From positions 9,221,011 through 9,285,010 of the forward strand of contig JAQFVV010006221.1 in assembly GCA_028023455.1 (NCBI GenBank): a stretch of DNA of 64,000 bases. The letters are read 5' to 3'. Position numbers and translations under genes: made by a program. A model generated the notes under the pieces. The model saw only the letters and a list, made by a program, of their open reading frames with translations. It did no database searches and was not told where the DNA came from. Positions 34,146 to 46,160 of this stretch are shown one piece after another (the first letter of the stretch is position 1; each line of letters begins with the position of its first letter). The DNA is from Epiperipatus broadwayi. Its lineage: Eukaryota > Onychophora > Udeonychophora > Euonychophora > Peripatidae.

Positions 34146-35090
34146 GATGCGATGCGATGTGATGTATTTGGCTTCTCCTTAAACGAAGTCAAGAATATCT
34201 CAGCAACTATGCCCAGATAAACCTGTTAGCCAGTTTATTTTCCATTCCCCACTCTAAGTCTTCCCATATTCTGCCCCATCCCATTTCCACAACATAATCT
34301 TTGTCAACTCTATGGCCTTTAAATCTAAATCCCCCTTATCTTTTTGCAAACCCAGCATAAAAACTACTAACTCACTTTCTGTATTGTCACTTTGTTCATA
34401 CCTATTCTCCCATAACTTCATTATCTGTACCCTTTCTGCTTTCAAGCATTTACATTCAATCAACAGATGCCTAATATTTTCTATACCTTCCTTACACATT
34501 TCACACGCTAAATGACCATAGTTTTCCATTTACATGTATATTCTCTTGTTGCTAAAGATCCCGTTCGAGCCTTAAACAATAAACTACTTTCCTTACTATT
34601 ATCATAAATTAACTCGCTTCCAATATTCCGTTTACTTCTATATATATTTAAACTCTTCTTACCCTCCATACTACTTCTCCATCTCTCCAACTCCCTATTT
34701 TTTATTAATGCTTCTATTCTTTTATCCCATTCCTTACCACTATAACACTCAAAAATCCTCCTAACACAATCATCCCACCTTTTATACAAGTATACCGATA
34801 TAAATTCTTTATCCAAATCTTTTGCATACCGCATTACCTTTCTCACCCATCTTGTTACCTGCCCTTTACTCATAACCCAATTAAACACTATTTTGGCTAT
34901 TCTTTTACTATTCATAAACTGCAACCTACCAAACATTTTCATTTTACTTTTTGCATCTCTCATATAGAAACTTGACCATCCCATTTCTCCTTGAATTGCC
35001 TCCTTTGCTGCCCACATCTCTGCATCTAATGCATGTCTTCCTACTTCCCTTTGTACTTTCTCTAAATAATCTAAAATCCTTTTACTAACA
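34146..35090 (-). mobile_element. 5'-truncated LINE-alpha copy abutting a B dimer
   Basis: The 3' tail (gatgcgatgcgatgtgatg on the plus strand) is at left. The copy extends to about 35090, where B sequence begins immediately (gacaaaactctcc). It contains the C-terminal domain only. In LINE orientation the upstream flank is the B segment ending ggagagttttgtctgtt, the same B position that flanks the copy at 8976. Confidence 0.75.
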
Positions 35091-35128
35091 GACAAAACTC
35101 TCCATACAGTAGTACCACCTTGTGTCAA
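34254..35128 (-). pseudogene. LINE-alpha C-terminal domain, one frameshift
   Basis: The frame from 35128 to 34508 has an N-terminal extension (MTQGGTTVWRVLS) that is read-through from the neighbouring B element; true LINE sequence begins at about SKRILDYLEKVQREVG. It is followed by the frame 34529-34254, which carries CEMCKEGIENIRHLLIEC, the C-x2-C-x8-H-x4-C cluster. A single shift in the CKWK / MENYGHLA region separates them. It is very similar to 10379-11266, so recent. The plus-strand frame at 34312-34515 is a shadow. Confidence 0.8.
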
Positions 35129-35320
35129 CCAGAGTAATCAATGGATGCCAGAAGGCCACAAGTCAGAAACTAATCTGGGGATATTGGATGAGTAGGCACT
35201 AGATGGGGATTTTATGCACAAGCCTTCTGGCATCCATTGATTACTCTGGTTGGCACAGGGTGGCACTTGCCTGTTTAATAACAGTTATGTGCTATCCTAA
35301 GAGATGGTGATCATGTGATT
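35091..35320. mobile_element. B-family inverted dimer next to LINE-alpha
   Basis: A short minus-strand piece (35091-35150, aactctccatacagtagt to ggatgccagaagg) joins at the shared ggcc to a plus-strand copy. That copy runs from acaagtcagaaactaatc to the 3' end gtgatcatgtgatt. A small deletion removes part of the tactgtatggagag region in the plus copy. Confidence 0.75.
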
Positions 35321-36668
35321 TGACTGAATTATTCAGAAAAAATACTTTTGCTTCTATATAATATTGATTTTTCCCTTTATTTATACTGTAATTCAAATTT
35401 ACATATGTTCATTCATCTGCGTACTGAAGTGGTTTCCATCTTCTTTATAATCTAAAACTGAGTGCATTTTCAGTGAAATGCACCATAATCATATTCTGTA
35501 AGCCCTCAATATAATTGCACATCATCCACTTCCTCTTTGTCAGAAAATCTCTAAAAATAAAGTAGCTCCTTTACTGATAAAAACATATATAGTGTCAGCT
35601 CTCAAAAATTTGTCCGTTCCAGTTCTATTATATACATATATTTATTGCTGCATTTATTAAAAATATATAAAAATCCTGAATTTTGTATTTATGTATTTCC
35701 TTTATATATTTGTTAGTAATATGAATAGCTGGTTCTTAATCATTTGAAATTGTTGCTATTGATCTAGAACTATTAAGAAACTTCATGGCCACAGTTGGAT
35801 GAATTAAGAATAGATGATTATTAGGAATTTTTAAAAAATAAAATTAACAATAGCTAATTAACCTGTAATTTTAAGTGAGGTTAAGTGGAAAAAATAAACT
35901 TTAAAAATTATTATATGGGATGTTATGAGGTTTTGGCATCTTATAATGAAGGAGGGAATTCAAATACAAAATAAAGACACAATAATAAAAATAGACAAAC
36001 GTCATTGGTTATAGATATTAATTTTATTCCCCTGCTTCTAAGTATCCAAATATTAAGATAAAATAGACAAAATTGATGGAAATAGTCAAATCCTTATCTT
36101 GAAGTTATTATTGAATAAAATATAAAGTGTGACTTCTATCATAGTAAACAAAAAAATCACTATGAAAAGATGTGGACGCATCACACATTGAAAACAATGG
36201 TATCTTATAGATTACAGTGTTGCTGCAAACTATGATGTATCTAACTGCATGACTTAAATTATATGCTGTCCAAAGAAAATGCAAACAAACAAACAAAATG
36301 TAAATAAACAAACAAAAACAACAGAATATGCAAATTTTATGACATTCGAGCAGCCATTTTTTCTTCTCAGAATGCCTTATGTGATCATGTTTTAAAAAAT
36401 AGTAAAATGTCAATAACCATTTTTTTATTTTGGAGCACTGTACACAATTTTATATATTAATAAAAAAATTTTCAGGTTAAATTGAAATCACATACATTTT
36501 ATTCTTCCTTTATTATTCGTTCCAAATTTGATATTTTCTGAGCATAATGTTAAAAGTTTCATAAAATTTTAGAACATAGTAAAAATCCTAATTTAATAAT
36601 AATAAAAAAAAAGATCTTAATTTTTTGATCATTTCTATAAGAGAAAAAAATTATTGAATATATATATT
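35321..36668. other. AT-rich non-coding sequence with one G-family arm
   Basis: About 35396-35510 matches one arm of the G palindromes (aatttacatatgttcattc, ttttcagtgaaatgcacc). The minus-strand frame at 36108-36413 has no recognised motif and I treat it as chance. Nothing else is supported. Confidence 0.45.
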
Positions 36669-37052
36669 GCTTAGAGCAGGGGTCCCCAACCTTTTTGCAC
36701 TTAAGAGCACATTCTACAATACTGGCCAGGTGGCGGGCACCATTTATATTTCAATGTAAATTTATAGTTGGATATTGTTAATAATACACATAATGTACAA
36801 AAAAATAGTTATTTCAAAAATAAAATTTTAACATATAATTAACGTTTATATTTTTTACGCTGTAAAAGTATAGTATGCCCTACAATTTGATTACAATATA
36901 ATACAATAATTTATAAGAAATTTTAAAAATTAAATTTATTTGTATCAGATAAATAATTTTTTATCATGTTCGGATAGTGGCGGGCACACGTAAAATGGTC
37001 TGCGGGTGCCATGGTGCCCACGGGCATACGGTTGGGGACCCCTGGCTTAGAG
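36669..37052. mobile_element. hAT-type MITE with perfect 8-bp target duplication
   Basis: The octamer gcttagag lies at 36669-36676 and 37045-37052. The 368-bp element between starts caggggtccccaacc and ends ggttggggacccctg, perfect terminal inverted repeats of the hAT superfamily. Subterminal GC-rich pieces (ccaggtggcgggcacc, atagtggcgggcacacg) flank an AT-rich non-coding core. It has no transposase, so it depends on an autonomous hAT elsewhere. The open frame at 36977-37177 crosses its right end and is spurious. Confidence 0.95.
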
Positions 37053-38179
37053 TTTATTTAATAGTGATGGAAGTTGAACATTTTGCTATTTATTCTAAAA
37101 GTAAAAACAAGGGTTTTTTTTCTCTTCCAATTCTTACAGCTTCTGTGAATGCACGAGTAAACACACACACACAATAAAATATATGTAAATGTGTCCTCTT
37201 AATTTATTATTAATAACTATATTATTTTTTAAAATGTTGTTTATGCTATAATCTTAATTTATATAAGTGTATTATACATATAAAAAAGCATCTATTATAT
37301 ATATGCATATTGAAAAATACTGTGCACTTGCAGTTCAATAAACAATGTTCTTATAAACAAAAGCGATATACATTTGTGAGGGAGACCTACAACAAAATTT
37401 CATGGCTCCCCTGTATATTTTACTTAGGGATCACAATGTAGAAGTAAAAACAATATTGTTTAAAGTTAAAATTATGGAGTCATTACAAAGTAATTCCAAT
37501 TGTACTCAAACTTATGATAATTATAAAATCATTTTACTGTTTATTAACATATTTTATATTATTTTTGCTTCATTGCCTGCTTTTTTAAGTTTGTCTATAC
37601 AAAGGTTTACACTGAATTTAAAAATTTCCTGATCTTACATCAGGAAAGATTACAGGAGCAGACATAAAAAATCCCAGATTTTAACAAATTTATAATTTTT
37701 AGAAAAAAATGTTAAAAACATAACTATACATATATATATATATATCTTTTACTTTTATTACATATATATAAATGTTGGTGTAAATATACGATAGTGATGT
37801 CTGTATATATAATCTACACACCCAAAGTTCCAAAAAAAAAATGTTGGAGATATTAGAAGCCATTTTATTCTGATAATAATTTACAAATGGGCTCAATAAT
37901 TTTACTGCTAATAATGAACAATGACTTTTGACATGTCATCATACTCAATGCAAAATAATAATAAAACAATTATTACTACAAGGTGCATCAAGTTGAGATC
38001 AAGTCCTAGTGATTATACAATAAATGCTATTACTTCAAAATTTGATATTAATTTATTTTTCACGCTATTTAAAACACATTCAGTATTTGATGATAGTTGC
38101 CACCTATCTAATTGTTGGCTGTCCTTTTCTTTCACCATCAACCTTTCTAAGCATTACATACTTTTTCTAATGACCAAGC
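37053..38179. other. AT-rich non-coding sequence
   Basis: A TA-type microsatellite lies near 37730-37765. Open frames on both strands are low-complexity. The right part borders a LINE remnant. Confidence 0.45.
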
Positions 38180-38930
38180 AAGAAATCAAGACTTCACTAG
38201 CATGGACTTTTTAAAAGCATCAATACTGTATACTTCTTGGTCAATGACCAACTTTCACATCTATATAGAGTACCAAGAAATTAACATAGTTATAAATTTG
38301 TTTTTACATATGTTCCATACCTTTTTCTATCTTTACTTTGTTATTCTCTCCAGTATTAAAATCTCTTGATTGTTGCAATATTTTTGTTGTTGATGAATGA
38401 TCTAAAGAAGCAAAAAGTGTTTATAATTTCTATGTTTTTATCAACAATTTTAAAGTCAGCTAATTTTTTTCATATTTATCCTTATTTTAATTTCAATGCA
38501 CTCTTTAATTTGCACAAATGTTAGTCTTAAAATCTTCCCTATTTTCAGCTATAAGACTTGATATCATCAGAATATTTAAGTCTATCAATGTTTCTTTTAT
38601 TAACCCTAAAGGAACATACATTTATATTTAGTTTATCTTCTCTCATTACATATTCAATATATATTGAAGAGATAGGGTGACAATTGATAGCCTCATTAAA
38701 TTCCTTTGACAATAGAAAACCAATCTGTTCACTGAGAGACCTTTTAACAGTAGCTTTTGTAGCCCTGTAAAGATTCATCGTAAGACTGCTCTGATGTACT
38801 CATTTAGCTTAACTGAATCAAAAGTATTGCTATAATTAATATTTATAAGTAAAGGGCTGCTATCCATTTTCTGAAATTTTAAAATACTGAATGTATGACA
38901 GCAATAGTTTCCTGTTCTTCAAATTATCCT
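38180..38930 (-). pseudogene. Decayed LINE reverse transcriptase (minus strand)
   Basis: Minus-strand pieces, from high to low coordinate: a motif A relic YSNTFDSVKLNEYIRA near 38800, then the frame 38778-38545. That frame ends NIDRLKYSDDIKSYS, in which YSDD occupies the place of the catalytic YADD. After it come IVDKNIEIINTFCFF (compare the conserved post-catalytic NTFxFLGS segment) and DRKRYGTYVKTNL-like sequence. Stops and shifts are common. It is a separate LINE subtype from LINE-alpha. Sequence further upstream (to about 39300) may belong to the same element but is not assignable. Confidence 0.6.
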
Positions 38931-41725
38931 TAAACCAGCTATATATCTGGCTAAATATTTTCTAAATAAATCTCAACTATATGTACATAATCTTATTTTC
39001 ATTATGTTCACACTGTAAAGATGCCTTTATTTAAAATGGAAATTAAATTGAGAGATTGCAAACTTCTCGAGCTTATTACTATTCAACAGCCAATCAGATC
39101 GTAAATAGAATTTGCAATTTTATTTTTCTTCTTCAGATTGGCCTTTTCTTTTAGGAATGAACTTAAAACTAATTTGATATTTTGATGAGATGATAAAACC
39201 AAAATATTCCTGTTCATTTTACAACATTTTTGTTTATTTCTATTTCTTTTAATTTTGGTTTCTTCAGCTGTACATGGATATCTTTCAGAGAATCCATTCA
39301 AAGCATTTTTATTATAAGCTTGTCTCTAGTTTCAATATCTTTGGTAATATACACTGCTACTCTTTTTTCCTAGATATTTTGGAAATAACAATTCAATTCT
39401 TTCAAAACAAAAACTATTTTTACTTTAATTTTAGCTTATTTTCTGTTCTTTGCAACTACTATTATATCTTGTGGCATCTATTTTGTTTTTGCTATTTATT
39501 TTAATCTTGATTTTTTTCTGATTATTTAATTTTTTTTACTTTTATCAAAGTGATCTTTATATTATATTTGGGATTTATAAATTTAGGGCTTTTTTAAAAT
39601 CTGATTCAAAGTTCGCATGAGTAATTTGCTTTTGTTTGTTTTCTCTAATAAACTATTATGTCATCTTTCATTGCCAGTTATCAAAAATATATTGTATTTG
39701 ATTTTTGTGAACCCCATCCATTGATGTATATGTGTTTAGTTTTCAGCCTTAAATCTATTTTCAAGTACTTGGTATCCAACAAACAGAATATGAGAGCTTG
39801 CCACTTTCACTTCTTCAATTATTTGTATTACAGTAATATAAATAAATGTCCATAAACCAAAGTGATACCAATTAACCAACCATTCATGAATTGTACTAAT
39901 GATAGTTTTTAAAAATTCATATTCACTTCTTCTTTGTTGCTCATGGTCTAATCCAATTTAGCTAATTTCTAAGTTGCTAAATTATAGGCAATTCATTTCC
40001 ATCTAAACTACATTAAATCTTCTTTTAGCTGAGTAATAAATGCCAGTATTGGAAAATAGTCTTACACCTGTCTTGGGTATGTAATATTTTTTTAACCTGA
40101 GAAACTAATCTTCAAGCACTATAACACCATTCTGTTTTTTTTTTCTTCTGTGTAAATGGAAGTACAGATGCTTATGTCTGCTTTCCCCCTCAGTTTGAGA
40201 TATCTTTTACTGACATATTCTTCATGAATATTATTTGACAATACTGCTGTTCAGTATATTATTAGTAAAACAATATTTTAAAAAAAATATATTGCTAAAA
40301 ATCTGAGAAAATCTGTATAAGAAAAATCCAATAATCAGAAGTTAAATATTAGATAATGAATGTGATAGCAAATAAATTTAAGATCTTTAGACATTTTTGC
40401 AAAAAGAAACCCTCGCATATATCAGAATTAAGCATCACATGGTTATTTTTACACCAGTTACCTCTAATCTCTATTATTGAATGTTGTGAGTATAAAAAGT
40501 CATATTTAATTATCTAATAAATATGAGGTTATAGTATTGAAATTTCCTTAATTGTCAGCATGCTTTTCTTCTAAATTCAGTGTTGTAAGGTATTTAAATC
40601 AGTTATTTACACATCAGTAAATATGTATCAGTGACTAATTAATTATAGTGTATTTTACCTAAAGAATTTTTTGGAGGCATAAATACTTAACATTTGAAAA
40701 GGGCACAAAACCGTAGGCTGAAAAAGGCTTTTTATGTGTAATTATTAATATATTTATATAGCTATTGTATGTGATTTTTTTATTATTATATTTTTGTTTA
40801 ATTTTTTTCACCCCCAAATCATAATTTTCAGTAATGAAAGATTGTTCATCATTCCTTTGATGGAAGTCTATCTCTTTCTATTTTTCATTAAAAATCTTCA
40901 CTACTGATTGTTTTGTGGACAAATTTTTAAATATATATATATATATACAATTCTATTACATTTCAGCGAATCTAAAAATGCCATTTCAAATATCAGAAAA
41001 ATCATCATAAATAATCTTTATTTTAAAAACAAGCTATAAAAAAATTAGACTACTTATGTTTTATGAAATAATAACATTAAAAAAACCTCAGAAAAGCTGG
41101 TACACATCAAAAAGTTATGCTATTCCTACAAATTAAAGATTTAAAAACAAAAAAAAAACTACAAAACATTTACAGAAACTGGTTTGCAAATCTACATTAC
41201 TTCAGTAGAAAAAAAAAAAACGAATAAAATTTCTTTCCACATCATAAAACGTGCATAAAAGGGTGACTATTATAGAAATATAAAATATGGAATAATGGGT
41301 TTAAAGCTACTTCCAAAATAATGGAAACATTTCAGATACAAAAAGAAAGTGTATTCTCATTATGGAATAAGAAAAACTACCGTAAATATTAAAATAGATT
41401 TTTAATTTGTTAAAAAATCACACGTTTATTACAATGTATTTAAAGATTTCATTCAAAATTTAACTATTAGTGGAAGGGGGGGGGGCGGAATCTGTGAATA
41501 AATACACAACGTAAGGACAAAAATGTTTAAGAGAAAAATATTATTCATTCCTGGCATTTTAAAATTTTCTTTTTTTTTTTTCAATTTCTCTTAATTTTAA
41601 ACAGATATTTTTGAGGAATGCTTAATTCAATTTTTTTTTTTATGTTTATCATGAGTTTGAATTAAATCTTTTCTGTATAGAAATCTGATTTTCTCAATAC
41701 AGCATTTGTTGCTGCATACCCTGCA
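38931..41725. other. AT-rich non-coding sequence
   Basis: Open frames at 39083-39301 (-), 39274-39504 and 39658-39855 (+) are low-complexity; the first could be an upstream part of the LINE at 38180. A piece like the B 3' end (aagcatcacatgg) lies at about 40432. A TA run is near 40930, and a G-run patch near 41475. Confidence 0.4.
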
Positions 41726-41970
41726 AGGTACTTACATTTTAGACCTGCTGCCCTGTTTGGATGGCAAAATGCTGTACCTTTCTCCAGTAAATAGGGAGGG
41801 GATGATGACAGAATACTGTATTCAAAAGTCAAATAGCAATACAAAAAGTATAAATTTGTACACAAAAATAATAAGCACATTATGATACTAAATAAAAACA
41901 GGTAATTATGACCTTTTAATACAGTATTCTGTCATCAAATATAAGCAGCAGGTCTAATACGTAAGTACCT
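41726..41970. repeat. Imperfect inverted repeat
   Basis: The outer pair is aggtacttacattttagac (41726) against gtctaatacgtaagtacct (ending 41970), including a shared gctgc. The inner pair is gatgacagaatactgtatt (41804) against aatacagtattctgtcatc (ending 41936). The two pairs are collinear, so this is one hairpin-forming element with a decayed loop. Class unknown. The minus-strand frame 41662-41880 crosses it. Confidence 0.6.
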
Positions 41971-42942
41971 AAATATTTAAATAGTAGAAAACCATTAAGC
42001 CTAATCATTAAAAATTTACGAACAACTGATCATTAATTATATCTAGGATTTCTTTTTTTTTTTTTTTTGGAATCCAAATTATTATTATTGCAAATTAATT
42101 AAATTAAAAACATAAAATTGTTATAAAAGTTAATCTATTTTTTATTCAAGCTTTTAAACGACAACAACAAAAAAAAGCACAAAAACCTAAACTTATTATA
42201 AGGGTTATATCTGACCTGTAAAATTTAGTTTGAAGATAGAGGGACAAACTCAATTAAAGATTTTGTGATTGATTTTCAAATGAGTAAAGTAAAAAAAATC
42301 AGATCAACGGAATGAACTAAGTGTCCAAACATCATATGATTGCCCAAGCAATTAACCATACAAAGGTTTTCTGCAAATGCATTTTTTTATATTAATGATG
42401 GGCTAAAACATTCTTATATTAATTCTAAATTGAGCAAAATAAAAAAAGTAAAAAAATTCAATTTGATTGACAGAATAAAACAACTGTGCTCAACATGCAT
42501 TTAAATGGTGCACAAGAGTCACATGATCTCCCTAGCAATTAACCATATTATTATTTTTACTTTGCTTTAAGGAATACAGTGAAAGGGAAGAAGATTTGAG
42601 CTAGTAATTCTTTGATCAATTCCTACCTAGAAAAAGTATATTATAGAAAAAAAATCCTGTCAATTTGGTGAACTGAACTGGAATTATTGTAGTCAATCTG
42701 TTATTTGGGTGCTTATCATGATAACTAGTTATACAATTATGGTACATAATTGTAGGATTGCTAATTTTATATGCTTATCACTTACATTATTAACACAATT
42801 AAATCAGTAAACAATTAAAGCCTATACCTATATTTTAAGTGAGAATCAGCCCTGACAGATAACTAATCATATTTTTAATGATTTCCATTATGGAATTTCA
42901 AATTCTTGAAGTTATTCTTTAAAGTTGTGATATTACAAATTA
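41971..42942. other. AT-rich non-coding sequence
   Basis: A loosely repeated motif, a catatgat/acatgatc piece followed by gcaattaaccata, occurs near 42340 and 42525. No gene was recognised. Confidence 0.4.
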
Positions 42943-43027
42943 ATATTTACTAAGGCAATAAACCTTTAAGCATGTGCACTTGAAAATACAAAGGTAGGGA
43001 CCTCTACAGGTCTTAACCACAAGCTTA
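42943..43027 (+). repeat. 85-bp conserved short repeat, copy 1
   Basis: Starts tatttactaaggcaataaa and contains agcatgtgcacttgaaaa, then gacctctacaggtc and ttaaccacaagctt. Two other copies are at 62526 and 63754. The core can fold as GGT/ACC and GACCT/AGGTC around a CTAC loop. No tail and no coding capacity. Confidence 0.75.
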
Positions 43028-43384
43028 CTCTTTGAAAGAAAAGAGGGGAACTCTTCTTTACTTCAACCTACTTTCTATATAAATAGATGAAGCTGAAGTG
43101 GTTAGAACTGAGAGCGTGAAGCTATTCAATACTTCACTGATTAAGTCCACAATTCCTTTTACCCATTAGTACTCATGAAATCTTTCGATTTACGAGTCAA
43201 TGAAAAGATCTTATAGTTAGAAATTGTAAATTGTTTATAGTCATAGTTTATTTAGAGGCAATTTTGACCTATGACTATTTCAGACCAAAATACTATGTTA
43301 GAATATCAATATTCATATATATATATATTGCTTCTAATACTTCTTTCATATACACTTCAATGCAAACAAATTTACTTAAAAAAC
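43028..43384. other. AT-rich non-coding sequence
   Basis: The open frame that starts at 43231 has no recognised motif. A TA run lies near 43315. Confidence 0.45.
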
Positions 43385-43455
43385 TTCTTTATTTTCCTTA
43401 CAGTTTCGACTGTCCAGCAGTCTTCATCAATATTCCTGAGGACATAACTAGGCAT
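43385..43455 (-). repeat. C-family repeat fragment
   Basis: Minus strand: a box like ttgatga, then gactgctggacagtcgaaac and tgtaaggaaaataaag. It is related to the palindrome at 49385-49560. GACTG and CAGTC form a perfect five-pair helix directly before GAAAC, which resembles hammerhead helix II, but the required helix I and helix III were not found. Confidence 0.55.
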
Positions 43456-44593
43456 AAAAATCCTGTGATTGAAATTTCCATATGATAATAATTTACACAT
43501 ACATGACCACATATGACACATGAATTTTATAAAGCCACTTTGTAGAATAAAAAAAGTATTTTAATGATGGATATAAATAGACATTATTCAATTATAAATA
43601 TTATTATATCCTTAAGAATGTGCATAAAACAACCCTTTTCCATGCAGTAAAGTGATAGACTTGATATTTAAAAGATTGAATCAATGTTCAACCTGTCATA
43701 GATGTTTGAAGACCACATGACTTTCCAAAAGACTAATAATGTGATTTGTTTTTCAACAAATGGTCAAAAGTACAGCAGTTATAAATCACACTATTTGACA
43801 ATTTTAAATTATTTATCTGTTTTAGTGTATAATACTTAAGTACATTATCAAAAAGTATAATGTATGAACATATACTTATATACATTCATTTATATTATGT
43901 ACACACATACATACATTCAAATATACAAACATTTCAATATAAATATATTACGGCTAATGATCACGGCTAATGATCACGTACATGAATATTTATATTCATA
44001 TTTACCAATGTGTATATAAAAATAAGTGCAGTAAATTTTTATAAATATATTTAAAGATTAAAACTATTTTGCCTTCATAATTGAAAAGAGATTTGGCTAT
44101 TAGTTTACAAATAGATTTTTTTTATATACATATTATTATAATATAAAGAGGAAAATGCATTTTAAAATTAATTAGAATATTTAAACGGTTAAAATAAAAA
44201 ACGTTTTAATGAATAAAGTATAATGACTCTATAACATACCTAAATATGTATATCCTTACATAAGACACAAATTTAAATCATATAATCACGTGGGGTAGAA
44301 TTTTAATTTATTTGAAGTTTGTATCTTTTATTTAAAGTGCACTATGGGATATTTTAGCATTTTTTAATATTTATTATTCAAGTTTTTTTTTTTTTTTAGC
44401 TTGCTTTCTGACATTTTTGCCACGTTATAGATTTTCATTTAACGTGGCATGACACCCGCATTCACAGAATTCAAAATATTTTAATTAATAAATAATATAT
44501 TCAGAATATTTTTATTTATCTCATTTATTTACAGATAACATTGAACATATATAGACAGTTAGATATACATATATATATAGGTATAATATTTGA
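43456..44593. other. AT-rich non-coding sequence
   Basis: A tandem doublet of cggctaatgatca is near 43950-43975. A small hairpin, gccacgttat and taacgtggc, lies near 44419-44450. No gene was recognised. Confidence 0.45.
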
Positions 44594-44855
44594 AATACAG
44601 GCATTCTTCATATACCTGGAGCTTAATTATAAATATAAGGTATTTGAACACAGACTTTCAAGCACCCTTCAACTATCCACACTATCTCATACCATTGATA
44701 CACATGACCACACACATATAGAAAAGATAAATAATCACCAATATACCATTGATACACATGACCACACACATTCGTGCTGAACCTATATAGTGTGAATAGT
44801 TGAAGGGTGCTTGAAAGTCTGTATTCAAATCCCTTATATATATAGGCATGTGTAA
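44594..44855. mobile_element. A-family inverted element with internal duplication
   Basis: The left part (caggcattcttcatatacc, then agactttcaagcaccc) is the A 3' end on the minus strand. The right part (ggtgcttgaaagtctg) is its inverted partner. In the middle a 28-base segment beginning ataccattgatacacatg occurs at 44689 and again at 44743. The ribozyme portion is mostly lost. Open frames here are spurious. Confidence 0.7.
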
Positions 44856-45833
44856 ATATATACTAGTTACAAGTTTTTAAACAGCCCCACTATCCTGCAT
44901 GGCTTAATACAGTAATAATGTGGCAGACTCTAGAACTTAAGGCCCATGATTTGAATCCAGTTCTGTTACTTCTGGCGTTTGAAATTTTATAAATTTTGAG
45001 CAGTAAAGCCATTGAATTATACCTATTTACTTAACAGCTTATTACAAAAAAATGCTCTCTTCAACAGCCCCTCACAAAGGAACAGATAAGGGTAAAGCAT
45101 GACTCACTAAGCTTTCCAATTGGCAAGTTAGGAAGGATAGACAACTTTACTTTCTAGCTAAAAAAAGATTATTCATATACATAATGAAAGGCCCTTGTAG
45201 GGTACTAATAGCACATCTGATGTAGTTTAAATTCAGTCCAGGTAAACTTGTAAAATATTTTATTTTACTTGGCTTAAATTTGAATACAATTCTTAGAGCA
45301 TGTCAGGCTAAAAATGGCACCATTGTATCAAAAGAACTTTAAGCGTGTAAGTAATCTTTGTTAATAGTAAATTATTAAACTAGGGTTGTGTAAATTAAAA
45401 CATTCTTCTACATATCAAAAAATAGATAAGATTAGCAAAGAAATTTTTCAAAATTGAACTAATCCATTAAACTTGGTGCTTATTATTTAGGCTAAATTTT
45501 TGTTAAAAAAATAACTATTTTAAATCTGTTTAACTAGAATAAGCAAATCTACATATAAAATAGCCTTTAATTTTTAAACGTGCCATCATGTTTACCTATT
45601 TTGTTTTTTAGAGGTTAGAAATATTTTTCTGACAATATAGAACATGTAAATAAAATACAAAACCTACTCTGCATATTATGAATCTTACATATTAAGTCTG
45701 CATTCTGCCCATCCTCTTTTATGTATTTAACAGGATACTGTCCTATACATGAGGGGTCAGAGTGACTTGAGATCAACATGGGCATGACAACAATATTAGC
45801 ATCAGCATGGGATTTGGGAATTCTATCATCATA
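44856..45833. other. AT-rich non-coding sequence
   Basis: A possible decayed tRNA-like stretch lies at about 44905-44985 (ggcccatgatttgaatcc as B-box-like), not assigned. No gene. Confidence 0.4.
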
Positions 45834-46160
45834 TTTTCAATGGTATGGATGGCTGAAGAGTTGGAGGTTGGAGTAGGTTGAAGCCTGTCCATTAAATTGT
45901 AAGGATTTGCTATCTGAATGTAAAGTGAGCACTGATTATATATATGTATGGGAGATGGTAATCTGGACCAACTGATGAGTGCTGGTTTAGCATGAAATAC
46001 ATATATTGGTGATTATTTATCTTTTCTGCATGTGTGTGATCATGTGTATCAGTAGTATGAGATAGTGTGGATGGTGAAGAGGCTTGAAAGTCTGCATTTA
46101 AATCCCCTATATTTACAATTAGGCTCCAGGTTTAAGAGTGCCTGGTATTTCAAATCTTCT
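45834..46160 (+). mobile_element. A-family retroelement, best single copy
   Basis: Plus-strand copy from ttcaatggtatggatggc through aggttgaagcctgtcc, the ribozyme, and gatcatgtgtatcag to a 3' end aggctccaggtttaagag and cctggtatttc. It is the only A copy with an undamaged hammerhead core, and it defines the 3' end that the inverted dimers carry on one side only. No protein is encoded. Confidence 0.8.
45963..46012 (+). ncRNA. Predicted type I hammerhead ribozyme (A family)
   Basis: Order: helix I 5' strand ctggaccaa; box CTGATGA (45972-45978); helix II GTGCT-ggttt-AGCAT with four Watson-Crick pairs and one G-U pair; GAAA (45994-45997). Helix III is A-U and U-A pairs around loop acat. U16.1 is at 46004 and A17 at 46005. 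Then ttggt (46006-46010) pairs with accaa. Predicted cleavage is after 46005. Tiny helix III is a known feature of the minimal hammerheads in Penelope-like elements and retrozymes. All conserved core positions are present. The fold was made by hand. Confidence 0.75.

Noticed and set aside
39083-39301. 72-residue minus-strand frame rich in Lys and Asn as a nuclear protein
   Set aside because: The composition follows AT richness and no motif is present. At best it is an upstream scrap of the LINE at 38180.
44419-44450. gccacgttat / taacgtggc hairpin as a histone-type stem-loop or terminator
   Set aside because: The loop is too long, and no adjacent gene or conserved flank was seen.
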